62,751 nt of DNA from Nonomuraea ceibae. Its GTDB lineage: Bacteria > Actinomycetota > Actinomycetes > Streptosporangiales > Streptosporangiaceae. A model generated the notes under the pieces. The model saw nothing but the letters and a program-made list of their open reading frames with translations. It searched no databases and was not told the origin of the DNA. Location: NCBI RefSeq assembly GCF_019396325.1, contig NZ_JAHKRO010000053.1, positions 1-62,751 on the forward strand. The letters are read 5' to 3'. Of the stretch, positions 16,033-24,234 are shown piece after piece (position 1 is the stretch's first letter; every line of letters begins with the position of its first letter). Both the position numbers and the translations under genes were made by a program.

Positions 16033-16806
16033 TCAGGGGCCGGTCTTGCGGCCCACGCCCGCGTAGCCGATGGCGGTGCCGCCGCCGTAGGTCTCCCCGC
16101 CGTCGGGCCGCCAGTCCTTCGGGAAGACCAAACCCGGCTCCAGCAGCTCGTAGCCGTCGAAGAAGCGGACGATCTCCTCGTGCGTGCGCAGGTTCAGCCC
16201 GGCCGTGGCCTGGTTGTAGACCTCGATCGCCTGCGGCGTGGTGTCCGGCTTGGCGTCGATCGCGTGGCTGATCACCAGATGGCTGCCGGGCACGCTCACG
16301 TCACGCAGCTTGCCGACGATCCCGTACGCGTCGTCGTCCGGGATGAAGTGCAGGATGGCCAGCATCATGAACGCCACCGGCTGCCCGAAGTCCACCATCC
16401 CGTCGAGGCGTTCGAGCAGCTCGTCCGGCTTCCTCGCGTCGGCCTGCAAGAAGTCCACCTTCTCGCCCCTGGCCAGCAGGGCACGCCCGTGCGTGCACAC
16501 CACGGGGTCGTAGTCCACGTACACCACGCGCGCCTCGGGCGCGATCTCGTGCGTGTTGCCCTGGGTGGGCAGGCCCGCCCCCAGGTCGATGATCTGCCGG
16601 ACGCCGCCCGCGACCACCTCGCGCACGGCCCGGCGCAGGAACGCCCGGTTCTCCCTGGCGGCGTCCTTGGTGACCGGGAAGATCTTCATGATCCGCTCGG
16701 CCGCTTCACGGTCGGCCGCGAAGTTGTCCTTGCCGTCGAGGTAGTAGTCGTACATCCTCGCGACGTTGGGCACGTTGGGGTCGACGCCCTCCGGAGCACT
16801 GTCCAC
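16033..16806 (-). CDS. SAM-dependent methyltransferase, DUF574 (PF04672) family
   Basis: The 257-aa protein matches the actinomycete-expanded DUF574 family: PNVARMYDYYLDGKDNFAAD at residues 13-32, the SAM-binding IIDLGAGLPT, and RVVYVDYDPVV. Family members are numerous in actinomycetes and some act in secondary metabolism; substrates are mostly unknown. A GTG at 16806 is preferred because AGGAG (16812-16816) is 5 nt upstream; a TTG one codon earlier is too close. It is monocistronic and convergent with thioredoxin. Confidence 0.88.
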   Translation of the reverse strand: MDSAPEGVDPNVPNVARMYDYYLDGKDNFAADREAAERIMKIFPVTKDAARENRAFLRRAVREVVAGGVRQIIDLGAGLPTQGNTHEIAPEARVVYVDYDPVVCTHGRALLARGEKVDFLQADARKPDELLERLDGMVDFGQPVAFMMLAILHFIPDDDAYGIVGKLRDVSVPGSHLVISHAIDAKPDTTPQAIEVYNQATAGLNLRTHEEIVRFFDGYELLEPGLVFPKDWRPDGGETYGGGTAIGYAGVGRKTGP

Positions 16807-16853
16807 CAAAACTCCTGATATTTCGCCCTTTACAGCGCGATCCTAGGAGATCA

Positions 16854-16881
16854 CGGGGGTCACCGTGACCGATGACCCCCG
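16854..16881 (-). terminator. Stem-loop after the DAHP synthase gene
   Basis: CGGGGGTCA (16854-16862) pairs with TGACCCCCG (16873-16881). A shorter GGTCAC/GTGACC palindrome is nested inside. It lies 17 nt past the stop of the DAHP synthase gene on its transcript. No T-run follows. Confidence 0.5.
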
Positions 16882-16897
16882 GTGTGAGGTGGATCAC

Positions 16898-18241
16898 TCA
16901 GCCGCGGTAGAGCTCCGCCACCCGGAACGCCAGATCCAGCGACTGACCACGGTTGAGCCGCGGGTCGCAGGCCGTCTCGTAGCGCGTGGCCAGGTCGCCC
17001 TCGGCGATCTCGTGGCCGCCGCCCACGCACTCCGTCACGTCGTCGCCGGTGAACTCGATGTGGATGCCGCCCGGGTGCGTGCCGAGCGAACGGTGCACCT
17101 CGAAGAAGCCCGCCACCTCGTTGAGCACGTCGTCGAGCCGCCGCGTCTTGTGGCCGCTCGGCGCCTCGAACGTGTTGCCGTGCATCGGGTCGCAGATCCA
17201 GGCGATCTGCGCGCCCGAGGCGGTGACCTCCTTGACCAGCCGCGGCAGGTGCTCGCGGATCTTGGAGGCGCCCATCCGGGTGATGAACGTCAGCCGGCCC
17301 GGCACGTTGTCCGGGTTGAGCTTGTCGATCAGCGCCAGCGCCTCGTCCGGCGTGGTCGTCGGGCCCAGCTTGACGCCGATCGGGTTGCGGATGCGGGAGA
17401 AGAACTCCACGTGCGCCCCGTCGAGCTGCCGGGTCCGCTCGCCGATCCAGACCATGTGCGCCGACACGTCGTAGGGCAGCCCCGTACGCGAGTCGATGCG
17501 GGTGAGCGCCTGGTCGTAGTCGAGGATCAGCGCCTCGTGCGAGGAGTAGAACTCCACCGAGTGGAACTCCTCCGGGTCGGCCCCGCACGCCCGCATGAAC
17601 GCCAGCGCCTGGTCGATCTCCCGGGCGAGCTGGTCGTAGCGGCGCCCGGCGGGCGACTCGGCCACGAAGTCCTGGTTCCACGCGTGGACCTGCCGCAGGT
17701 CGGCGTAGCCGCCCTTGGTGAACGCCCGCGCCAGGTTGAGCGTCACGGCCGAGGAGTGGTAGGCCTTCAGCAGCCGCCACGGGTCGGGGCGGCGCGACTC
17801 GGCGGTGAAGTCGAAGCCGTTGACCATGTCGCCCCTGTAGGCGGGCAGCTCGACGCCCTCGCGGGTCTCGGTGCCCTTCGAGCGCGGCTTGGCGAACTGC
17901 CCCGCCAGCCGGCCGATCTTCACGACCGGCACCTTGCCCGCGTAGGTGAGCACGATCGCCATCTGCAGCAGCGTCTTGAGCTTGTTGCGGACGTTGTCGG
18001 CGGTCGCCGCCGCGAACGTCTCGGCGCAGTCGCCGCCCTGCAGCACGAAGGCCTCGCCCCGCGCCACGGCGGCGAGCTCGTCCTTGAGCTGGTCGCACTC
18101 TCCGGCGAAGACCAGCGGGGGGAGGCCGCCGAGCTCGGCGACGACCTTCTTGAGCTCGCCGTGATCGGGCCAGTCGGGTTGCTGGGCCGCGGGGAGGGCT
18201 CGCCACGAATCGAGATTCAGCGAATTGGTCAGTGCGCTCAC
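16898..18241 (-). CDS. Class II 3-deoxy-7-phosphoheptulonate (DAHP) synthase
   Basis: The 447-aa enzyme condenses PEP and erythrose 4-phosphate, the first step of the shikimate pathway. Class II (plant-like) signatures are clear: FVLQGGDCAETF, GDMVNGFDF, YHSSAVTLN, ARAFTKGGYADL, HMVWIGERTRQLDGAH, RNPIGVKLGPTT, ICDPMHGNT and GGIHIEFTG. Its length is normal. The GTG start at 18241 overlaps the stop of the FAD monooxygenase gene (GTGA at 18238-18241); there is no separate Shine-Dalgarno, so it is translationally coupled. It could be the housekeeping enzyme or one dedicated to a shikimate-derived metabolite. Confidence 0.93.
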   Translation of the reverse strand: MSALTNSLNLDSWRALPAAQQPDWPDHGELKKVVAELGGLPPLVFAGECDQLKDELAAVARGEAFVLQGGDCAETFAAATADNVRNKLKTLLQMAIVLTYAGKVPVVKIGRLAGQFAKPRSKGTETREGVELPAYRGDMVNGFDFTAESRRPDPWRLLKAYHSSAVTLNLARAFTKGGYADLRQVHAWNQDFVAESPAGRRYDQLAREIDQALAFMRACGADPEEFHSVEFYSSHEALILDYDQALTRIDSRTGLPYDVSAHMVWIGERTRQLDGAHVEFFSRIRNPIGVKLGPTTTPDEALALIDKLNPDNVPGRLTFITRMGASKIREHLPRLVKEVTASGAQIAWICDPMHGNTFEAPSGHKTRRLDDVLNEVAGFFEVHRSLGTHPGGIHIEFTGDDVTECVGGGHEIAEGDLATRYETACDPRLNRGQSLDLAFRVAELYRG

Positions 18242-19512
18242 GACATACGAGGGTATTCCACCGGGTCCTCCCCACCGACCGCCGTGTCCACGTTGTGAGA
18301 AGACGGTGTCAAAATAGGGGTCGCCCGCACGTGCTCGGGGCGCACCCCGAGACCGACGAAGCGGCGGACCAGCCGGTTGAGCACCGGCACCCGCGCCAGG
18401 TCCGGGCGCACCCGCGGCGGCCCGAATTTCCTGGTCAGCGCCGGTTTGATGAGCTGGTTCTGCACCAGCCGCTGCACCGCCTGCGTCACCAGGGTCGGCG
18501 GCATGCGCCGCCGCTGCACCCGGCGCAGCGCCGCCTCCGGGACCGGCCCGCGCCCGGGGGAGCGCAGCGCGCCCGCCAGCAGGCCGGCCGTGGCGACCGC
18601 GTCCTGCACCGCCAGGTTGATGCCGACGCCGAACACCGGCGACATCGCGTGCGCCGCGTCGCCGATGCACAGGAACCCCGGCCGGTGCCAGCGGCGCAGC
18701 CGGTTGAGCCGCACCGTCAGCATGCTCACGTCGTCGAAGCCGCCGATCACGCCCAGCCGCCCGGCCGCGAACGGCAGCATCCGCGCCACCGGCTCGCGCA
18801 GCGCCTCGATGCCCCGGCCTGCCAGCTCCTCGTAGCCGCCCTTGCGGATCACGTACGCGAGCTGCCAGTAGGTCTCGCGGTTGATCGCGACGACCACGTG
18901 GCCGCTGGAGACCCGCAGGAACGGCTGGTCCGGGTCGGACTCCTCGCGTGGCACCCGGAACCACAGCACGTCCATCGGCGCGCCCAGCTCCTGCGGCGCC
19001 AGCCCGGCCCGCCCGCGCAGCACCGAGCCGCGCCCGTCGGCGGCGACCGTCAGCGCCGCCCGGACCTCGTGCTCGCCCGACGGGTCGCGGTAGCGCAGCC
19101 CGCGCACCGCCCCGCCCTCGCGGATCAGGTCGTACGCCTCGGCCCGCATCAGCAGGCGGAAGTTCGGGTAGCGGGCCGCCTCGGACGTGATGAGGTCCAG
19201 GAAGTCCCACTGCGGGACGAACGCGATGTAGTCGTAGCGGCCGGGCAGCCCCCGCAGGCTCGCCAGCCGGATCGGCCCGCTGTCGGTCACGACGCTCAGC
19301 TCGTGGGCCTTGCGGTGCGGCAGCGCCAGGAAGCGGCCGGCCAGCCCCAGCTCGTCGAGCACCTGCAGCGTGGACGGATGGATGGTGTCGCCGCGGAAGT
19401 CGCGCAGGAAGTCGGCGTGCTTCTCCAGCAGCGTCACCTCGACGCCGGTCCGGGCCAGCAGCAGGGCGAGCATCGCGCCCGCCGGGCCGCCGCCCGCGAT
19501 CACACAGCTCAT
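18238..19512 (-). CDS. FAD-dependent monooxygenase (PHBH/UbiH type)
   Basis: The 424-aa flavoprotein has the dinucleotide motif AGGGPAGAMLAL at the N-terminus, the DG motif (TVAADGRGSVLR) and the second FAD motif (CIGDAAHAMSPVFGVGINLA). These mark class A aromatic hydroxylases. The C-terminal 100 residues are basic and lack a thioredoxin-like extension. It is translated just before DAHP synthase with a GTGA overlap, so the two are co-expressed. A role on an aromatic or quinone substrate fits the shikimate link but is inference. ATG at 19512 is the first residue of the FAD motif strand. Confidence 0.88.
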   Translation of the reverse strand: MSCVIAGGGPAGAMLALLLARTGVEVTLLEKHADFLRDFRGDTIHPSTLQVLDELGLAGRFLALPHRKAHELSVVTDSGPIRLASLRGLPGRYDYIAFVPQWDFLDLITSEAARYPNFRLLMRAEAYDLIREGGAVRGLRYRDPSGEHEVRAALTVAADGRGSVLRGRAGLAPQELGAPMDVLWFRVPREESDPDQPFLRVSSGHVVVAINRETYWQLAYVIRKGGYEELAGRGIEALREPVARMLPFAAGRLGVIGGFDDVSMLTVRLNRLRRWHRPGFLCIGDAAHAMSPVFGVGINLAVQDAVATAGLLAGALRSPGRGPVPEAALRRVQRRRMPPTLVTQAVQRLVQNQLIKPALTRKFGPPRVRPDLARVPVLNRLVRRFVGLGVRPEHVRATPILTPSSHNVDTAVGGEDPVEYPRMS

Positions 19513-19516
19513 AATT

Positions 19517-19600
19517 CATCACCTGATGAGATTGTCTCACGGGCCGGGAAAGGGAGCAATACTCGCATCCGGAAAGGCGGAAGGACCGAATCAGGTGATG
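19517..19600. promoter_or_regulatory. Two copies of a CATCANNTGATG dyad in a divergent promoter region
   Basis: CATCACCTGATG occurs at 19517-19528 and AATCAGGTGATG at 19589-19600, 72 bp centre to centre. Seen as a pair, CATCACCTGA and TCAGGTGATG also form a 10-bp inverted repeat. They flank the region between the FAD monooxygenase and the small zinc-finger gene. A dimeric regulator bridging the two sites is possible; its identity is unknown. Confidence 0.4.
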
Positions 19601-19624
19601 CAGCCGCCTCTCCCGGGAGTGGAC

Positions 19625-19960
19625 ATGAACGACGACCTCCACCTCCTCACCGGCGCCTACGCCGTGCACGCGCTGCCCGCCGCCGACCTGGCCCCCTTCG
19701 AACGCCACCTGACCCGCTGCCCCTCCTGCCGGGCCGAGGTCCGCCGCCTGCGCGAGACCGCCGCCCGCCTCGCCGCCCCCGTCCCGCCGCCGCCCGCCCT
19801 GCGCACCCGCCTGCTCGGCTCCCTCCACCCCCACGGCGGAGCCCTCCGGGAGCAGGAGGAGCCCCCCGGCGAGCCGGCCCCGCCCTCCGCCCGCCGAGGC
19901 TGCGGCCCCCCACCCCTGCTGCGGGGCCCGCATCCCTCCCGGGGAAGGCCCCCGCCGTGA
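19625..19960 (+). CDS. Truncated anti-sigma-factor-like zinc finger protein
   Basis: The 111-aa frame begins like RskA/zf-HC2 anti-sigma factors: DLHLLTGAYAVHALPAADLAPFERHLTRC, with the HxxxCxxC zinc motif (H-LTR-C-PS-C). Similarity stops near residue 65. The rest is a Pro/Gly/Arg-rich tail with no membrane helix or extracytoplasmic domain; full-length relatives are about 230-260 aa. No sigma-factor gene is adjacent. GGGAG at 19615-19619 supports the ATG at 19625. It is either a decayed remnant or a small soluble anti-sigma factor. Confidence 0.55.
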   Translation: MNDDLHLLTGAYAVHALPAADLAPFERHLTRCPSCRAEVRRLRETAARLAAPVPPPPALRTRLLGSLHPHGGALREQEEPPGEPAPPSARRGCGPPPLLRGPHPSRGRPPP

Positions 19961-20001
19961 CGGCGCGGACGGGCCCCGGCGCCCGCGGGCCGGGTGGCGG
20001 G

Positions 20002-20931
20002 TCAGGGCTGGCGGGTGAGCCAGGTGGTGTACGGGGGGCGGCGGGCGGCGACGGCGGCGTGGGCGGCGCGGGCGCTGTCCAGCAGGGCCGGTACGTGGGC
20101 CGCGAACCCCGGGCGCCACACGAGCACCTGCCGCATCCACAGCGGGTTGCCCGCCAGCGGCCGCACGACGACGCCGGGCCCGGGGTCGTGCAGCGCCTGG
20201 CAGGCGGAGACCGCGTGCCCGGCGCCGATGAGCTCGCCGCGTACCCCGGCCCCGATGAGCTGGTAGCGGGCGCGGGGCGTGAAGCCGGCGCGCCCGCACG
20301 CGTCCAGCAGGTGCTCGGGCCACCCGAGCCCGTCCGGCGGCGGCAGCACCCACGGCTCGCCGGCCAGGTCGGCGAGCTCGACCTCCTCCCGCGAGGCGAG
20401 CGGGTGGGCGGCGGGCAGGGCGACGAACACCGGCTCGACGGCCACGGCCTCCAGCCCGAGCGAGGGCTGGGGGCGCAGTTCGTGCCCCGGGTAGTCGGCC
20501 ACGAGGGCGACGTCGAGCCGGCCGTTGGCGACCATGTCGACCAGGACGCGGACGAAGTGCTCGGTCTGCAGGGTGATGCGCGCCTCGGGGAAGGCGCGCA
20601 TCAGGTTGGCGACGAGCGGCACGACGACGGGGTGCTCGAAGCTGCCGACGCGCACGGCCTGCCCGGCGAGCTCGTACGGCCCGGCGGCGAGCAGGTCGTC
20701 CACGCCGGCGAGCACCACCCGGGCCCTGGCCAGCACGAACTCGCCGAACGGGGTGGCGGTGACGCCGCGGTGGTCGCGGGCGAAGACGAGCCCGCCGAGC
20801 ACCCCCTCGATGCGGCGGAGCTGGGCGGTGAGCGCGGGCTGGGAGACGCCGAGCGCGGCGGCGGCCCTGGTGACGCTGCCTTGGTCGGCGATGGTCCGGA
20901 GCGTCTCCAGATGCCGCAGCTCCAGCTTCAT
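20002..20931 (-). CDS. LysR family transcriptional regulator
   Basis: The 309-aa protein has an N-terminal LysR helix-turn-helix (LETLRTIADQGSVTRAAAALGVSQPALTAQLRRIE) and a periplasmic-binding-like co-inducer domain (about residues 88-300). It is divergent from the secreted M64 peptidase gene with 77 bp between starts, the usual geometry for a LysR protein and a target gene. A CCCTTATGGG dyad lies at 20961-20970 in that gap. Effector unknown. Confidence 0.9.
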   Translation of the reverse strand: MKLELRHLETLRTIADQGSVTRAAAALGVSQPALTAQLRRIEGVLGGLVFARDHRGVTATPFGEFVLARARVVLAGVDDLLAAGPYELAGQAVRVGSFEHPVVVPLVANLMRAFPEARITLQTEHFVRVLVDMVANGRLDVALVADYPGHELRPQPSLGLEAVAVEPVFVALPAAHPLASREEVELADLAGEPWVLPPPDGLGWPEHLLDACGRAGFTPRARYQLIGAGVRGELIGAGHAVSACQALHDPGPGVVVRPLAGNPLWMRQVLVWRPGFAAHVPALLDSARAAHAAVAARRPPYTTWLTRQP

Positions 20932-21008
20932 CCGGCAGAAGGTATCACGCCGGGGTTATGCCCTTATGGGATGAGACGTCCGGCGTGGCCGGGCCGATAG
21001 TGCTGGGC

Positions 21009-23279
21009 ATGCGCACAATCGCGGCCCTCGTGCTGGCCGCCGCAGTCGTGTACGTCCCCTCCCAGGCTGTCGCCACCACCGCCACGGTGGCGGCCACGGT
21101 GTCCGCCGCCGAGCCCGGCGCCGCCACCGTCGTGCCCGTGCAGGTCACCGGCGCGCCGGAGAAGCGTTTCAACCTGATCGTCATGGGCGACGGCTACACC
21201 GAGTCAGAGCAGGCGAAGTTCGGCCAGGACGTCGACCGTCACCTCAACGTGATGTGGTCGATCGAGCCGTTCAAGTCCTACCGCAACTACATCAACGTCT
21301 ACCGGGTCGACATCGTGTCCGGCGAATCGGGCATCAGCTGTGACCCCGACCTGACCTCGCCGCGCAGGACGACCCCGCTGAGCATGGGCTTCTGGGGCCG
21401 CTGCAACCCCGGCAGCGTGCAGCGGCTCATCACCATGGACAACGGCGCCGCCAACCGCTACGCCAACCTGGTCGCCGGCACCACGTCCGGCAACCGGCAG
21501 ATCCTCGCCCTGGGCAACAGCGGCACGTACGGCGGCGCGGGCGGCTCGTACGCCACCGCGTCGGGCAGCAACGCCATGTCCGCCCTGATCAGCCCGCACG
21601 AGCTGGGCCACTCACTGGGCGGGCTGCAGGACGAGTACGACTACTACCAGCGCGGCGAACCCGGCGGCGCCTACAGCGGCGGCGAGCCGTCGTCGGCGCA
21701 CCACACGCTGCTGACCGAGCAGCAGATGCGCGAGCAGCAGCGCAAGTGGTGGCGCTGGCTGGGCGAGCCCAGCGAGTCGGGCGGCCCGATCGCCCGCTAC
21801 GAGGGCGGCCTGTACGCCACGACGGGCGTGTGGCGGCCGAGTCAGCACTCGATGATGAAGACCCTCGGCTACTACTTCGACCAGGTCAGCCGCGAGGTCA
21901 TGGTCCGGCGCATCACCGCGAAGACCGCGGTCGTGCAGGACGCCACCCCGTCCGGGCAGCCGGTCGGCGCGGACCGCGTGCTGTGGGTCGAGCCGATGCG
22001 CCCGGTCAGCCACAGCCTGACCACCACCTGGAACGTCGACGGCAAGGACCTGCCGGGTGACGCCGACACGCTCGACCTGCGCACGCTCGGCCTCAGCCCC
22101 GGCACCCACACGGTCAAGGCCACGGTGACCGACCCGACGGAGTTCGTCCGCGACCCGGCCGTGCGCGCCGCGCTGACGGCGAGCAGGACGTGGACCGTCG
22201 ACACGACGCTCACCACCCCGCCCGACGGCGTCGAGCCGGGCTTCACCTCCTCCACCCCGACCGGCCGCCCGGCGGGCGCCGAGGACGTCATATACGTTGA
22301 GACCACGCACCCGGCGCACACCGTGCCGAAGGTCGCCTGGGAGCTCGACGGCGAGCGCGTCGGCGACGGCGGCACCGACCTCGACCTGGGCGAGCTTGAC
22401 CTGAGCCCCGGCACGCACCGGCTCACCGCGAGCCTCGGCGGCGACACGCTGACCTGGACGGTCGACGCCGTCGCCCCCGCGACCGGCTACGAGCTGTCGG
22501 AGCCGCTGGTCAGGTCCGGCGACACCTACGTCTACAACGGCCCGTTCTCGATGCGGCTGACCGGCGACGACGACCGCGACGGGTACGTGGTCTCGGAGTC
22601 GCGGGTCGACGGCGACGGCTGGTTCAACTACTTCGGCTGGCCGACCTCCTCGGAGCTGCCGTGGACGTTCACCGAGGAGGGCACGGTCATCGACCACCTC
22701 GTGTACGGCAAGCTGCCCCGGGGCCGGCACACGGTCGAGTACCGCTCGATCGACGCGGCGGGCAACGCGGGCAAGGCGAAGTCGTTCACCGTCACGACGA
22801 TCGCGCCGCCCCCCGCCTGCACCCGCACGGTCACCGGCGCCCACCGCGGCCCGCTCACCGTGACCGGCGGCGTGACCTGCCTCGACGGCGCCACCGTCAC
22901 CGGGCCGGTCCAGGTGCGGGCAGGGGCGTCGCTGGTGGCCGACGGCGGCCGGATCTCCGGCACGCTCACCGCCTCCGGCGCCGCCGAGCTGCACCTGCTG
23001 GGCACCCGCGTGGACGGCGCGCTGACCGCCGACCGGACCGGGACGCTCACCGTCGTGGGCGCCGAGCTGCGCGGCGCGGCCTCGCTGACCCGCAACACGG
23101 CCCCGGCCGTGTCCGGCACCACGGTCAAGGGCGCGCTCTCCTGCACCGGCAACACCCCCGCCCCGGCGGACCTGGGCGTGCCGAACCGGGTCACCGGCGC
23201 GGGCGGCGGCCAGTGCCGCGACCTACGCGAGGGCCCCAGGGGCGGGAGCTACGAGGCGATCCAGCAGCTCGCCCAGTGA
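21009..23279 (+). CDS. Secreted M64 (IgA-peptidase-like) metallopeptidase with duplicated C-terminal domains
   Basis: The 756-aa protein has a signal peptide (MRTIAALVLAAAVV...), a short propeptide, and an M64 zinc peptidase domain beginning RFNLIVMGDGYTESEQ. The zinc site is SPHELGHSLGG near residue 197. Two similar beta-sandwich modules follow: one with WNVDGKDLPGD and LSPGTHTVKATV, one with WELDGERVGDG and LSPGTHRLTASL. After a third domain, the last 110 residues resemble a beta-solenoid. The ATG at 21009 gives a good signal peptide. The 3' end overlaps the convergent kinase gene by 57 nt. Confidence 0.88.
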   Translation: MRTIAALVLAAAVVYVPSQAVATTATVAATVSAAEPGAATVVPVQVTGAPEKRFNLIVMGDGYTESEQAKFGQDVDRHLNVMWSIEPFKSYRNYINVYRVDIVSGESGISCDPDLTSPRRTTPLSMGFWGRCNPGSVQRLITMDNGAANRYANLVAGTTSGNRQILALGNSGTYGGAGGSYATASGSNAMSALISPHELGHSLGGLQDEYDYYQRGEPGGAYSGGEPSSAHHTLLTEQQMREQQRKWWRWLGEPSESGGPIARYEGGLYATTGVWRPSQHSMMKTLGYYFDQVSREVMVRRITAKTAVVQDATPSGQPVGADRVLWVEPMRPVSHSLTTTWNVDGKDLPGDADTLDLRTLGLSPGTHTVKATVTDPTEFVRDPAVRAALTASRTWTVDTTLTTPPDGVEPGFTSSTPTGRPAGAEDVIYVETTHPAHTVPKVAWELDGERVGDGGTDLDLGELDLSPGTHRLTASLGGDTLTWTVDAVAPATGYELSEPLVRSGDTYVYNGPFSMRLTGDDDRDGYVVSESRVDGDGWFNYFGWPTSSELPWTFTEEGTVIDHLVYGKLPRGRHTVEYRSIDAAGNAGKAKSFTVTTIAPPPACTRTVTGAHRGPLTVTGGVTCLDGATVTGPVQVRAGASLVADGGRISGTLTASGAAELHLLGTRVDGALTADRTGTLTVVGAELRGAASLTRNTAPAVSGTTVKGALSCTGNTPAPADLGVPNRVTGAGGGQCRDLREGPRGGSYEAIQQLAQ

Positions 23280-24218
23280 GCTGAACGCCGCGTCGCGGAT
23301 CCGGGCGTACTCCTCCTCGGGGTACTGCCTGGGTCCGTTCTCCACCAGCAGGATCAGCGACAGGTAGGCGCGGTAGAGGTCGAGCCGGGTACGCGCGGAC
23401 GCGGTGAGCTCCAGCGGGCGCACCTCGCGGTACCCGGCCAGCATCGGATCGTCCTCGCGCAGCTCCCCGAAGATCGTCGGGGTGACGAACTCGGCCAGCG
23501 GATCGCCCCAGAACGCCCGCTCGTGGTCGATGATCGCCTGGATGCGCGGCGTGCCCGACACGTCGAGGAACACGTTCCCCTTCCAGATGTCGAAGTGCAC
23601 CAGCCGCGGCGTCGTCACCTCGTCCAGCACCGGCGAGGCCGCCTCCAGCACCTCCATGATCCGGCCGGGCGGCGCGGGCAGCGGCGTCGGGTAGCGCCCG
23701 GTGTCGCCGAGCAGCGCCCCCGCCATCGCCAGGAACGCCTCCCGCCAGGTCGCGCCGGTGATCCCGGCGTGCGGGTAGCCGAACACCTCGCCGGTCACCG
23801 AGTTGAAGCGGGCCATCAGCCGGCCCAGCTCGCGCCGCAGCTCGTCCTCGTTGCCCGGCCGCGCGTCGTTCCACGACACGCCGTCGAGCGCGGACAGCAT
23901 CAGGTAGTCGCCGCCCAGCACCGGATCGTCGAACCCGGCCCGCAGCAGCGCCGCCACCGGCACCCCGGCCGCCGCCACCAGCTCGTACGCGGCCGCCTCC
24001 ATGCGCAGCAGGTTGCGTTCGTAGCTGAGCTGGTCGAGCTCGGGCGGCGGCGCCAGCTTGCACACCACCTCGCGGCCGTCGTCCAGCCGCAGCCGCCACA
24101 CGGCGTTGGCGTAGCCGTCGGTCAGCTCGGTGTGCCCCACGACCCCGGCGCCCAGCGCGCGGCGGGCCAGGGCGTCGAGCTCGGCGGGGGATAAGCGGCG
24201 TTTCGTCCTGCTGTCCAC
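23223..24218 (-). CDS. Aminoglycoside phosphotransferase-family kinase
   Basis: The 331-aa protein kinase-like fold shows the APH catalytic loop LVHFDIWKGNVF (HxDxxxxN) and a metal-binding segment IIDHERAFWGDPL. The N-lobe has ELTDGYANAVWRL and the lysine in VVCKLAP. Family members phosphorylate aminoglycosides, fructosamines, choline or unknown metabolites, and no diagnostic feature selects one. The GTG start is at 24218. It lies 16 nt after the aldose-epimerase gene on the same strand, so a sugar-related substrate is conceivable. It overlaps the M64 gene tail by 57 nt. Confidence 0.8.
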   Translation of the reverse strand: MDSRTKRRLSPAELDALARRALGAGVVGHTELTDGYANAVWRLRLDDGREVVCKLAPPPELDQLSYERNLLRMEAAAYELVAAAGVPVAALLRAGFDDPVLGGDYLMLSALDGVSWNDARPGNEDELRRELGRLMARFNSVTGEVFGYPHAGITGATWREAFLAMAGALLGDTGRYPTPLPAPPGRIMEVLEAASPVLDEVTTPRLVHFDIWKGNVFLDVSGTPRIQAIIDHERAFWGDPLAEFVTPTIFGELREDDPMLAGYREVRPLELTASARTRLDLYRAYLSLILLVENGPRQYPEEEYARIRDAAFSSLGELLDRLVAPAPGALA

Positions 24219-24234
24219 GCGAGCAAGTGTGGCC

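Noticed and set aside
16865..21000. Plus-strand frames of 400-900 codons across the DAHP synthase, monooxygenase and LysR genes
   Set aside because: Low-complexity Arg/Gln/Gly translations antisense to well-supported conserved genes.
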